IMG/VR virus record: IMGVR_UViG_3300025759_000435
Coordinates: 1 to 30,630 of that record
DNA: 30,630 bases
Direction: 5' to 3' (one strand)
Source: a virus
Position numbers and translations under genes: made by a program. Below the pieces are notes generated by a model that was not told the DNA's origin, did no database searches, and was given only the letters and a program-made list of their open reading frames with translations. Positions 23,445 through 30,187 of the stretch are shown here, piece by piece. The number at the start of each line of letters is the position of its first letter. The stretch's first letter is position 1.

Positions 23445-23858
23445 ATGAGCTACCGCTACTCGTCTCGAAGCCTCTCTCGCCTCAACACTGCGCACCCCGA
23501 CCTGGTGCTCTTGTTCACCGAGGCGCTCGACGCTCCTGACTGCCCCTCGGACATCACCATTCTCGAAGGCTTTCGAAGCGAACAGCGGCAGAACGAGCTC
23601 TACAACCAGGGCAAGTCCCAGCTCAAGTGGCCGAAGAGCTACCACAACAAGTTTCCCAGCCGGGCAGTCGATGCGGCCCCCTACGTCAACGGCGGCATTA
23701 GCTGGGACTGGACGTACTACCACCCCCTCGCTGCTCACCTGAAGGCGACCTGGAAGCGCCTGCAGGCCGAGGGGCGGGTGAGCTCCGACCTACGCCTTGA
23801 GTGGGGCGGAGACTGGCAGAGCTTCCCCGACGGTCCGCACTGGCAGCTGGTGGGGTAG
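23445..23858 (+). CDS. Endolysin, M15-type peptidase (L-alanoyl-D-glutamate/D-Ala-D-Ala peptidase)
   Basis: The 137-aa enzyme cuts the peptide part of peptidoglycan at the end of infection. The pattern is that of single-domain M15C/VanY-like phage endolysins: SRSLSRLNTAHPDLVLLF, ILEGFRSEQRQNELYNQG with GKSQ, SYHN with His67, AVDAAPY with Asp76, RLEWGGDWQSF with Asp123 and PHWQL with His132. His67, Asp76 and His132 are the expected zinc ligands. The His-to-Asp spacing is nine residues, longer than in most relatives, suggesting a small insertion. No signal peptide is present, so it needs a holin. Membrane-type genes downstream at 24426 and 24754 are the candidates. Confidence 0.9.
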   Translation: MSYRYSSRSLSRLNTAHPDLVLLFTEALDAPDCPSDITILEGFRSEQRQNELYNQGKSQLKWPKSYHNKFPSRAVDAAPYVNGGISWDWTYYHPLAAHLKATWKRLQAEGRVSSDLRLEWGGDWQSFPDGPHWQLVG

Positions 23859-23860
23859 TC

Positions 23861-24214
23861 ATGGCAGACGACGCATGCACCAAGGAGGTCAAGGCCCGCT
23901 ACAAGGTGTGGCCGTCCGCCCGAGCCTCCCAGGCCGTCAGCAAGTGCCGCAAGCGCAAGGGGCAGGTGCGGAAGACCGAGAAGGGCACCAGCCTGCGACG
24001 GTGGGCGCGAGAGAAGTGGGTAGACAAGAAGACCGGCAAGCCGTGCGGGCACTCGGGCGACAGCAAGAGCCAGTACTGCCGGCCGAGCAAGGTCGTCTCG
24101 AAGAAGAAGACCCCCTCGACTCGTGCTACAAAGACTGAAGTTCAGGACGCGCTCTTTCGAAAGCGTGCGGGCAAGCGCGCCAAGAGCAAACCGACCCCGA
24201 GGAGAGACCGATGA
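23861..24214 (+). CDS. DUF5872-like small basic Cys-containing protein
   Basis: The 117-aa product starts at ATG 23861, three bases after the endolysin stop. The ordered motifs EVKARYKVWPSARASQAVSK, CRKRKG, SLRRWAREKWVD, TGKPCGHSGDSKSQYCRPSK and VSKKKTP match my memory of DUF5872-type proteins, found in many phages and in large eukaryotic viruses with unknown function. Cys29, Cys62, His64 and Cys73 could form a metal site. The C-terminal tail is strongly basic (KRAGKRAKSKPTPRRDR), which suggests DNA binding or packing; that part is inference. Its end overlaps the next gene by ATGA. Confidence 0.7.
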   Translation: MADDACTKEVKARYKVWPSARASQAVSKCRKRKGQVRKTEKGTSLRRWAREKWVDKKTGKPCGHSGDSKSQYCRPSKVVSKKKTPSTRATKTEVQDALFRKRAGKRAKSKPTPRRDR

Positions 24215-24426
24215 AGACCCGACTGCTGCGCGAGCTCGGCCGAGCACTCGTGATGGGCGACAGAGACCAGCTCACAAACGCCCTTGATGCCGCCATTGAA
24301 CCGCATGGCCTCATGTGGGAACGGGTGAGCGATGTCGTCATTGGCTGGGTGGTCGACCCCATCATTGAGGGGCGAGAGGAAGTCATCGCCGGCATTCGTG
24401 ACGCACTCGACCAGGTGCAGTCGTGA
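24211..24426 (+). CDS. Hypothetical 71-aa protein in the lysis region
   Basis: The product has GAGGAGAGA before ATG 24211. The sequence starts MKTRLLRELGRAL, then DQLTNALDAAIEPHGLMW, a mildly hydrophobic VSDVVIGWVVDPIIEG and a helical end. The central hydrophobic piece is short and contains acidic residues, so a true membrane segment is doubtful. Its N-terminal MKTRLL and its codons resemble the start of the 36-aa gene at 24754. It lies between DUF5872-like and membrane-protein genes, and a lysis-accessory role is possible but unproven. Confidence 0.55.
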   Translation: MKTRLLRELGRALVMGDRDQLTNALDAAIEPHGLMWERVSDVVIGWVVDPIIEGREEVIAGIRDALDQVQS

Positions 24427-24746
24427 TGCTTCCCGTCATGCTGCTGTGTGCGGTCGCATGGGCGCAGGACGCTCACACGGTGCCGCACGCAGCCACAGAC
24501 ATGTGGGGAGTCGGAGGAGGAGGAGTAGCGGGACTTCTCGCGGCTGTTCTTGCCCTTCTGGTCAAGGACAAGCTACTCTCGGAGAAGCAATCGGGTGCGG
24601 CGCCCGATTCCTCACTTTCCGAACTGCAGACGCGGGTCACCCGACTCGAACTGCAGCACGAGGCGCTACGTGACACGCAGCGAGACCTCAGACAGCTCAC
24701 CGAGACCCTCGGGCAGCTCATCCGAGACCTCGCTGCAGCGAAGTAG
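24426..24746 (+). CDS. Membrane protein with coiled coil; holin or inner spanin candidate
   Basis: The 106-aa product starts at ATG 24426, overlapping the previous stop; GTG 24423 is an alternative start. It begins with a hydrophobic signal-like segment (LPVMLLCAVAWAQD, possible cleavage after AWA), then a Gly-rich turn and a second hydrophobic stretch (VGGGGVAGLLAAVLALLV, about 29-46). A basic KDKLLSEK follows, then a long heptad-patterned coiled coil (LQTRVTRLELQHEALRDTQ to LGQLIRDL). Placement just after the endolysin fits a lysis role. Two hydrophobic segments suit a class II-like holin, while the coiled coil recalls inner-membrane spanins. Which one it is cannot be decided from sequence alone. 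Confidence 0.55.
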   Translation: MLPVMLLCAVAWAQDAHTVPHAATDMWGVGGGGVAGLLAAVLALLVKDKLLSEKQSGAAPDSSLSELQTRVTRLELQHEALRDTQRDLRQLTETLGQLIRDLAAAK

Positions 24747-24753
24747 GCAGACA

Positions 24754-24864
24754 GTGAAGACCAGACTGCTCGCCATTCACTGCCTGCTACTCGTCATTGC
24801 ACTTCAGCAGAACCTCTCGGCTGCTCAGAACGGCAGGTCTGCCGACGGTGCGCCGTCGTTGTAG
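24754..24864 (+). CDS. Possible 36-aa secreted/membrane peptide at the end of the late unit
   Basis: From GTG 24754 the frame reads VKTRLLAIHCLLLVIALQQN followed by LSAAQNGRSADGAPSL. That is a basic N-terminus, a hydrophobic core and a possible signal-peptidase site after LSA or SAA. It lies 7 bp after the membrane/coiled-coil gene and overlaps the 3' end of the convergent ssb gene by 40 bp. The ribosome-binding site (TAGG) is weak. It could be the tail end of the lysis cassette, for example a tiny outer spanin-like protein, but there is no lipobox. Chance occurrence is possible. Confidence 0.35.
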   Translation: MKTRLLAIHCLLLVIALQQNLSAAQNGRSADGAPSL

Positions 24865-25235
24865 TCGCTTCGACGGTAGCTGCCAGAGCGACGATTGGCG
24901 AAGTCCTCGGTAGCCGAGGCCTGCTGCTTCGGACCGCAGAAGCCCCAGTCGCTGACCTTCACTTCGAGGGAGCTGCCCGGGGTGCCGTCGCGCTTCTCAT
25001 ACTTGCGAAGCTGGGGCACTCCGGTGATGGCAACCCAGTCGCCCTTCTTCAGGTGCTTCGCAGCGGTTTCTCCGCGCTTGCCCCAAACCGAGCACTGCCA
25101 CCAGGTCGTCAGCTTGTGGTCGCCGTAGCCGGTGTCGTTGGGCAAGGTGAGCTCGCAGATAGAGTGTCCGTTCGGCGTCTCGCGCAGCTCGGGGTCACGA
25201 GCGAGACGGGCGGTGATGGTGATGAATGCGGGCAT
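24825..25235 (-). CDS. ssb: Single-stranded DNA-binding protein
   Basis: The 136-aa OB-fold protein coats single-stranded DNA during replication and recombination. FITITARLARDPELRETPNG and ICELTLPNDTGYGDHKLTTW, then WWQCSVWGKRGETAAKHLKK and GDWVAITGVPQLRKYEKRDG, follow bacterial SSB closely. The tail is short and polar and ends in ADLPF, close to the acidic DDDIPF tip that recruits host replication and repair proteins. This suggests that the phage recruits host factors, in line with the absence of its own polymerase. ATG 25235 is preceded by GAGAGGACA on the minus strand (25238-25246). It is the last gene of the leftward operon. Confidence 0.93.
   Translation of the reverse strand: MPAFITITARLARDPELRETPNGHSICELTLPNDTGYGDHKLTTWWQCSVWGKRGETAAKHLKKGDWVAITGVPQLRKYEKRDGTPGSSLEVKVSDWGFCGPKQQASATEDFANRRSGSYRRSDYNDGAPSADLPF
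24831..24857. other. Pair of adjacent small hairpins at the convergent junction
   Basis: CGGCAG-GT-CTGCCG (24831-24844) and GACGG-TGCG-CCGTC (24844-24857) are two back-to-back perfect inverted repeats, located exactly where leftward ssb and the rightward late unit meet. Because they are symmetric they would fold in either transcript. No U-tract follows on either side, so a classical terminator is not shown. They also lie within the ssb coding region. They may slow or process the convergent transcripts. Confidence 0.35.
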
Positions 25236-25244
25236 GATGTCCTC

Positions 25245-26081
25245 TCACTTGAGCTTGGTGTAGTAGGTGGGCACCTCGATGAGGCGCTCCCGTTGGTATC
25301 CCGGCCAGTGGCCGAGCTCTTCGCAGTCCTTGTAGACTGAGGCGAGGTCGTAGTAGAGCGTCTTGCAGTCCTCGACGGTCTCGGGGCCGAGCTCGCAGGC
25401 TACCACGTCGTGCGGTGCTGAGGTCTCGGCGTAGAGGGCGATGAGGCGAGCCCCGAAGACGTTGTCGGGCTCCAGGTCGTAGAGGGCGCAAGCTGCGTGG
25501 AAGTAGTGCCACAACTGCAGGTGCACGAGGTAGCGCCCCATCGTGTGCGTCAGGGTGTGCTCGTCGAGCTCGCCCGAGGTCGTCTTCAGGTCGACAATGA
25601 CCAGGCCGTGCTCGGGGCTGTAGTGCAGCAGGTCGAGCTTCGCCTTGCAGGGGCCGAACTTGCCCTCCCAGACAATCGCGCGCTCGACCTGGGTGCCCGG
25701 GTGACCGAGCAGGTCGAGAAGCAGCGGGTGCCGGCTTGCCGCCTCGGCAACAGCTCGGGCAGTCTCCTGCTCGCTCTCGGTGATGACCTCTCGGCCTGCC
25801 ATGGCCTGCCGCTCCTTCCACTCCCGGTAGGCCTTGGTGCGGCGGCTCTCGCCCTCCCAAATGGCATAGCGGGCCGGGAAGTGCACGGGCTCGAAGGTCA
25901 TGCAGTGGATGGCGCTGCCGAGCACCATGTTGAGCGTCTTGGGCTTGGGGTGCGCCTTGCGGTGCACGTACTGCTTCGGCGACTTCACCAACTCCTTCAA
26001 GCTCGAAGCGTTGACGGCCTCGAAGGCGAAGTAGGTGGCGTCGTCCCAGGTCGCGGTCTCTTCGTGGGTGGGAAGGTTCAT
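25245..26081 (-). CDS. RecE-like PD-(D/E)XK exonuclease
   Basis: The 278-aa protein matches the family of phage exonucleases related to RecE C-terminal domains (DUF3799/PDDEXK-type). It shows ASSLKELVKSPKQYVHRKAH (26-45), GSAIHCMTFEP with His59, Glu134 in QVERAIVW, CKAKLD with Asp150, and VDLKTTSGELDEH with Asp164-x-Lys166. That is the full active-site set (H, E, D, DxK). Such enzymes resect one strand from double-strand ends to make single strands for an annealing protein, here the ERF protein two genes upstream. The start ATG 26081 overlaps the RuvC-like stop and has GAGAGGACA (26087-26095) upstream. Confidence 0.85.
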   Translation of the reverse strand: MNLPTHEETATWDDATYFAFEAVNASSLKELVKSPKQYVHRKAHPKPKTLNMVLGSAIHCMTFEPVHFPARYAIWEGESRRTKAYREWKERQAMAGREVITESEQETARAVAEAASRHPLLLDLLGHPGTQVERAIVWEGKFGPCKAKLDLLHYSPEHGLVIVDLKTTSGELDEHTLTHTMGRYLVHLQLWHYFHAACALYDLEPDNVFGARLIALYAETSAPHDVVACELGPETVEDCKTLYYDLASVYKDCEELGHWPGYQRERLIEVPTYYTKLK

Positions 26082-26554
26082 GTCGTTGTCCTCTCGTCGT
26101 GCAGGGTGAGCACGGCAGCCAGTGCCTGCCATGCGTGCCCGGTGACGCCTTGCAGGGCGGTCGGGCGGGTGTGGTGGAAGTCGTCGGGGTCGAGGCCGTG
26201 CTGCTCGATGACGTTGCGGCGAATCTCCGAGTCGCTCTTGCCGAGGTAGGCCTTGACGTCCTTGCGGTGCACCGGCACCGTCTGCAGCCCGAGCAGCTCA
26301 GCATGTTCGAGCAGTCGGCCTACGACGACGGTGGTGTGGATGACCGACCAGGACGGCGGCCCCGGATGCGTGTGCTCGATGGCTACAACCGCCTCGTCGG
26401 TGTGCAGCTCGTGCAGGGTGGTGCGCACCTCTTCGAGGGTGAGCTTGTTGAAGGCGGCGACGACCTTGCCCGCCCCATCAGCCTCGACCACGTAGACGAC
26501 TACACCGGAGTGAGTCGGCCCCGGGTCGATGCCGATGTAGAGGTCGGAGGGCAT
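26078..26554 (-). CDS. RuvC-like Holliday-junction endonuclease
   Basis: The 158-aa protein has an RNase-H-like N-terminus (YIGIDPGPTHSGVVVY with Asp10), a second acidic motif VVAIEHTHPG (Glu60) and the RuvC-type middle region VVVGRLLEHAELLGLQTVPV then RKDVKAYLGK. RuvC relatives cut four-way junctions made during recombination or replication. The C-terminal motif, normally D..DALA, reads GHAWQALAAVL (139-149), so the last two acidic residues are not in place. His140, or Asp residues nearby (121-125), may substitute. ATG 26554 overlaps the erf stop by one base (TGATG). The genes on both sides encode recombination enzymes. Confidence 0.78.
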   Translation of the reverse strand: MPSDLYIGIDPGPTHSGVVVYVVEADGAGKVVAAFNKLTLEEVRTTLHELHTDEAVVAIEHTHPGPPSWSVIHTTVVVGRLLEHAELLGLQTVPVHRKDVKAYLGKSDSEIRRNVIEQHGLDPDDFHHTRPTALQGVTGHAWQALAAVLTLHDERTTT

Positions 26555-27183
26555 CACGCCTCGGACTCGGCGGCAGCCTTGACCGCTGCGATGCCGTTGC
26601 CGTGCGTGAGCCACTCGTGGCACCGGTTGAGCTGTGCCGGGTTGAGGTTGGCGAGGGAGGCGCGCCCCATGGACTTCGCCCACTTGTCGAAGTGGTCGAC
26701 GGTGAGCTTCTGCGCGCGGAGCTCGGCGACGATGAGGGCTCGCCAGTCCTTCGTCGGGGGCACCTGGCGCTTCGACGGGCGGGCGCTCGCTGCGTTGCCG
26801 TCATCGTCTTCGACGGGCAGTCCCATGATGGCCTGCAGGCTGTAGCGGCGAAGGTAGGTGATGGCGCTGCCGACGGCCTGCGCATCGTTCTTCTTGCCCA
26901 TGGGCGTCGCTACAGTGCTCGACACCATCTGCCCGCTGCTGTGCAGGAGCACGGTGGTGAGCTGTACCTGCGTCTCGTCCAGGTGCGGCATCTGCAGCAC
27001 TCCGACGCCGTGCTCATTCAGCACGGGGATGACGGCATCGATGACGGCCGAGAGGGAGGCGTAGCTGCTGCGAAAGTGCGGGTTCTTGCTGTCCTTGACG
27101 GCGAAGCCCATGGCGGCCTGAGCCTTGATGAGGGCGGCGAAGAGGTCGGCGCGGTCGTCGGTGAAGCTGAAGAGTTCAAACAT
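26554..27183 (-). CDS. erf: ERF-family single-strand annealing recombinase
   Basis: The 209-aa protein shows the ERF superfamily core: LFAALIKAQAAMGFAVKDSK then NPHFRSSYASLSAVIDAVIP (34-53), LNEHGVGVLQ, VQLTTVLLHSSGQMVSSTV, and GSAITYLRRYSLQAIMGLP followed by VEDDDGN (105-130). P22 Erf and relatives anneal complementary single strands. In phages they promote circularisation and concatemer formation by recombination. The C-terminal part (about 135-209) has a helical domain with ALIVAELRAQKLTVDHFDKW and LNPAQLNRCHEWL. ATG 27183 has GAGAGGACA upstream overlapping the primase-helicase stop. It pairs functionally with the exonuclease and SSB downstream. Confidence 0.92.
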   Translation of the reverse strand: MFELFSFTDDRADLFAALIKAQAAMGFAVKDSKNPHFRSSYASLSAVIDAVIPVLNEHGVGVLQMPHLDETQVQLTTVLLHSSGQMVSSTVATPMGKKNDAQAVGSAITYLRRYSLQAIMGLPVEDDDGNAASARPSKRQVPPTKDWRALIVAELRAQKLTVDHFDKWAKSMGRASLANLNPAQLNRCHEWLTHGNGIAAVKAAAESEA

Positions 27184-27193
27184 GGGTGTCCTC

Positions 27194-29464
27194 TCATGTC
27201 GTGGGGGTGTTGTGCTCGAAGTCCGAGCGGGTGAGTCGCTTGATTGCGAGGATGCCGGTGCCGTTGCCTTCGGGCATCCCGTCCTTGAAGTAGTAGGTGA
27301 CGCCTGCGCTGCGATACCTTGTAAACCCAACCGAGTGCAGTGCGGAGGACAAAGAAAGTCCGAAACGTTGCACGCTTAGGTTGTGGTCAATGGCAGAGGC
27401 AAACTCGGCAACGGTGAACCGGTTGCGCTTGCCGCCCTTGTTGGCCTCATGGGCGCAGCTTGCACACTGGGTGAACCAGTCGAGGTACTGGAAGACGCCG
27501 TTGGCCTTGCGGTTCCAGCGGCTTTCCTCCTTCGTGAGCCACCACTGCTCGCCATCCTGGAACCGCTTGTAGGCCTCGGCGAGCAGCTGGTCGCGGTACT
27601 TGCGCAGCCAGTCGAGGTTCGCGCTCTCGCCCGTGCAGGCGACAACCCAGTAGCGTCGGCTTCCGGTGCGGTCGCGCAGAACGTCCCACTCGTTCGAGGT
27701 CATCGTGATGACGGTGTGCCGGCGGTACGTGCGCATCTTGCGCCCGAAGGGCGGGCGGAAGCGGTCGACGGCCGAGGTGATGAAGGCCTTGCGCGTCTCC
27801 TGGTCTGCGTTCGAGCTTCCTGCCATCTCGGCGTCTTCGTAGATGAGGGCGCTGTAGAGCTGCAAGTAGCAGTCCTTGTCCTTGATGTTGAAGCGGGTGT
27901 CGCTGTAGAGCTCGGACTGCCCCGGCCAGTTCGCCCACTCTCGCCACACCGACGACTTGCCCCAGCCCTGGGGACCGGTGAGCAACATGCAGGTGTGGAG
28001 CTGACAGCCGGGCGAGAAGAGGCGAGCCATGAGGCCGATGCACCACTTCGAGGCATACGTGCGGTAGATGGGCAGGTCTTCGGCACCGCACACTTCGAGA
28101 AGCCAGCGGTCAATCCGAGGGCAGCCGTCCCATTCGAGCGACTTGACGTAGTCCTGCACGGGGTTGCGAGAGGCCTGACGGCAGACGAACTCGACGGCCC
28201 CGAAGAGCAGCTCGCGCCCGACGCGCCAGTGCCAGTCGTAGGCCAGTTCCATGTGGGTGATCACGCGCACCCAAATGCCGTCGTCTACTGCGTCATGCCC
28301 ATCCATCTCGCACTGCCGAAACAAATCGAACCAGAGACTGAAGCTGGCGTCATGCGTCAGCATGCGGTGCAGGTTGCTGACCGAGTTCTTGATGCGGCCG
28401 GGGCTGCCGTCGCGCTTCGCCGGCTCTCGGTGCAGCTCCACCAGGCCGGGCTTGCTCGCAGGCCGGTAGCTGTTCCAGTAGGTGCGCGCCTGGGGGCCGG
28501 AGTAGTAGCGGGCGCGGCCGTCTGCCTCTCGATGGAAGAAGCCACTGCCGACGCTACTGCCGCCGAAGGGGCAGATGACCTTGAGGCGCTCCCCGGGTGC
28601 GAGGGCGTCTGCCATCTGCTGCCATGACCGCCCATCGCTGAGACGCTGGGACCGGAAGTCGATGTCGACCGAGGTTGCCTGCCGAGGCCGGCGACGCTTC
28701 GGGACGACGTCCGTCTTGGCTCTGGCCTTGTCGTTGTCGGTGAGCTGTGCCTGCCGCACCCACTGCACCCGAAGACGGCCGATGGCGTCGGAGTCGAGAA
28801 CGGTGTCGGAGGCGGCTACCACCTCGACGGGCTGCACCCGGAATGAACACTTCGTGTTCATGCTGCCCGGTGCACGGGCGAGGCGGGCGCCTACGTCATG
28901 CGTCCGGTCAAAGGCTCGGTGGTACGTGTTGAGCGGAGGCGAGAAGCCCTGCGCGAGCTCGGCGGCCTGGCGGTTGCACTCGTCCACGATGGCAGCGTGC
29001 ACTTCCTGCAGGGCGGCCTTCTCCTCTCGCATCGCAGGGTGTACGCCGAAGTGGAAGTGCCAGCCCCAACCGCTGCAGATGGTGAGGGTAGGGGGCGCAC
29101 CGACGACCGCTTCGAGGATGCCGCCGATGTCATCGAGGAGCAGACCGAGGAAGGCCTCCCGCTGCTCTTCGGGCATTTGGTACATGTGCGCCTTGCGGTC
29201 GGCAGCCTTGTCGGGCAGCTCCGAGCCTCGGGCAAGTCGGGCGGCGTCCACCAGGCCGAGCATGTCGAGGTCGAAGAAGAGGGAGGTGACCCCCCTGCAG
29301 TTCTCGACCGACCGACCGCGCCCTTGCTTGTCGACGACTCCCCGGAAGAAGAAGCCCGTGCTGATGTAGTCGCCGCCCTTCAGGGACTGCTCGACGTAGC
29401 AGCACCCCTCGGGAGGCTCCGGCCATACGGACCGGACCCGGGTGTCAGGATGCTTCGCGTTCAC
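27194..29464 (-). CDS. Primase-helicase fusion (AEP-like primase plus VapE/SF3-type helicase)
   Basis: The 756-aa protein carries two enzymes needed to start replication. The N-terminal third resembles archaeo-eukaryotic primase/primpol domains: SLFFDLD (61-67, DxD metal site), CSGWGWHFHFG (130-140, sGxGxH motif) and RLARAPGSMNTK (194-205). A short linker with CPFGG near 298-302 follows. The C-terminal part is VapE-like: LEWDGCPRIDRWLLE (443-456), P-loop TGPQGWGKSS (496-505), Walker B-like ALIYEDAEM (539-547), VITMTSNEWDVLRD (585-598) and GSRRYWVV (601-608). It starts at GTG 29464, overlapping the upstream gene by 20 bp. An ATG nearer the domain is not available in this stretch. No DNA polymerase gene is present, so host polymerase must extend its primers. 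Confidence 0.85.
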   Translation of the reverse strand: MNAKHPDTRVRSVWPEPPEGCCYVEQSLKGGDYISTGFFFRGVVDKQGRGRSVENCRGVTSLFFDLDMLGLVDAARLARGSELPDKAADRKAHMYQMPEEQREAFLGLLLDDIGGILEAVVGAPPTLTICSGWGWHFHFGVHPAMREEKAALQEVHAAIVDECNRQAAELAQGFSPPLNTYHRAFDRTHDVGARLARAPGSMNTKCSFRVQPVEVVAASDTVLDSDAIGRLRVQWVRQAQLTDNDKARAKTDVVPKRRRPRQATSVDIDFRSQRLSDGRSWQQMADALAPGERLKVICPFGGSSVGSGFFHREADGRARYYSGPQARTYWNSYRPASKPGLVELHREPAKRDGSPGRIKNSVSNLHRMLTHDASFSLWFDLFRQCEMDGHDAVDDGIWVRVITHMELAYDWHWRVGRELLFGAVEFVCRQASRNPVQDYVKSLEWDGCPRIDRWLLEVCGAEDLPIYRTYASKWCIGLMARLFSPGCQLHTCMLLTGPQGWGKSSVWREWANWPGQSELYSDTRFNIKDKDCYLQLYSALIYEDAEMAGSSNADQETRKAFITSAVDRFRPPFGRKMRTYRRHTVITMTSNEWDVLRDRTGSRRYWVVACTGESANLDWLRKYRDQLLAEAYKRFQDGEQWWLTKEESRWNRKANGVFQYLDWFTQCASCAHEANKGGKRNRFTVAEFASAIDHNLSVQRFGLSLSSALHSVGFTRYRSAGVTYYFKDGMPEGNGTGILAIKRLTRSDFEHNTPTT

Positions 29465-29951
29465 GTTCTTCTCGCATGATGGACCCCACCAAGGTGCGGC
29501 TGAAGTTGAAGGGGATGTCGCCGTCTGCCTTGATGCAGTCGGTGATGACTCTCGCGCTCATGCCCGGGTAGTCGGCGAGGTATTCCCGCACCTCACGAGT
29601 CAGAAGCCACCGTCGCCGAGTGCTGCCCGATGCGATGCCGAGGCGAGCCCGGGCACCCTGCACGGTGGTGACCCCTACGTGTACGCGGAACTTGTCGGTC
29701 ATCATCTGCGCGAGCTCTCGGTCATGGGCATAGGGGTGCTCGTGGATGAGGAGCTCGACTTGCGCAGCAATGAAGCCGGCCGGGCGGGTGAGGCCCATCT
29801 TGTACCAGCGGAAGCTGAGACCAGACGGAGCGATACCAAGGGCAAGGGCCGCCTCGGTCATCACTTCGGCCTTCGCTCGCAGCCCAATGGCCTCGTCGTA
29901 GCGTTGCCGCCACTCGACCGTCTGCTTGACCTGGTCCTTGCTGAGCCTCAT
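29445..29951 (-). CDS. Multi-HTH DNA-binding protein upstream of the primase-helicase
   Basis: The 168-aa product shows three helix-turn-helix-like stretches: AALALGIAPSGLSFRWYKMG (about 34-53), DRELAQMMTDKFRVHVGV with TTVQGARARLGIA (about 77-107), and LTREVREYLADYPGMSARV with ITDCIKADG, then NFSRTLVGSIM (about 116-160). The last two share a pattern: acidic helix, a turn with M/V, then a recognition-like helix ending in R or M. Direct linkage to the primase-helicase and the spaced repeats at the operon start make it a candidate origin-binding or regulatory protein, by inference. The ATG overlaps the upstream 79-aa gene stop (ATGA). Confidence 0.6.
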   Translation of the reverse strand: MRLSKDQVKQTVEWRQRYDEAIGLRAKAEVMTEAALALGIAPSGLSFRWYKMGLTRPAGFIAAQVELLIHEHPYAHDRELAQMMTDKFRVHVGVTTVQGARARLGIASGSTRRRWLLTREVREYLADYPGMSARVITDCIKADGDIPFNFSRTLVGSIMREEREREAS

Positions 29952-30187
29952 GGTACTACCTCCGTCATACGCTCAAAGGTGAGGTCGAGCATGTGAGTCG
30001 TGGCGGCGGCCATGGCTTCGAGTCTGGTGGGGCAGATGCCGTGCACCTCGACCGCGCCCCCGAGCTCGCAGACCTTCCAGTGCCACCCGCCGGCGACGGG
30101 GCGCACCTCGGCGTCTCGGTAGGGCTTGCGGAGGGTGCGCTGCCATCCGGTCGCGAATGCTGCCCACTGCGTCAGGGGCGGTCTCAT
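29948..30187 (-). CDS. Hypothetical 79-aa small early protein, complete (right allele)
   Basis: This is the full-length counterpart of the truncated gene at 1-235. Its stop overlaps the start of the multi-HTH gene (ATGA), and its start overlaps the stop of the 102-aa gene (ATGA), while in the left allele the same start overlaps the 43-aa gene. The chain has PPLTQWAAFATGWQR, YRDAEV, WHWKVCELGG and a final Ala-rich helix. The arrangement of strands, Gly, PT and an EA..AA helix is similar to the 66-aa protein at 360-560. No function was recognised. Silent differences between the alleles support coding under purifying selection. Confidence 0.72.
   Translation of the reverse strand: MRPPLTQWAAFATGWQRTLRKPYRDAEVRPVAGGWHWKVCELGGAVEVHGICPTRLEAMAAATTHMLDLTFERMTEVVP

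Noticed and set aside
29953-30187. Direct terminal repeat as physical packaging ends
   Set aside because: The copies differ by substitutions and flank different gene content, which replication of true terminal repeats would not tolerate.
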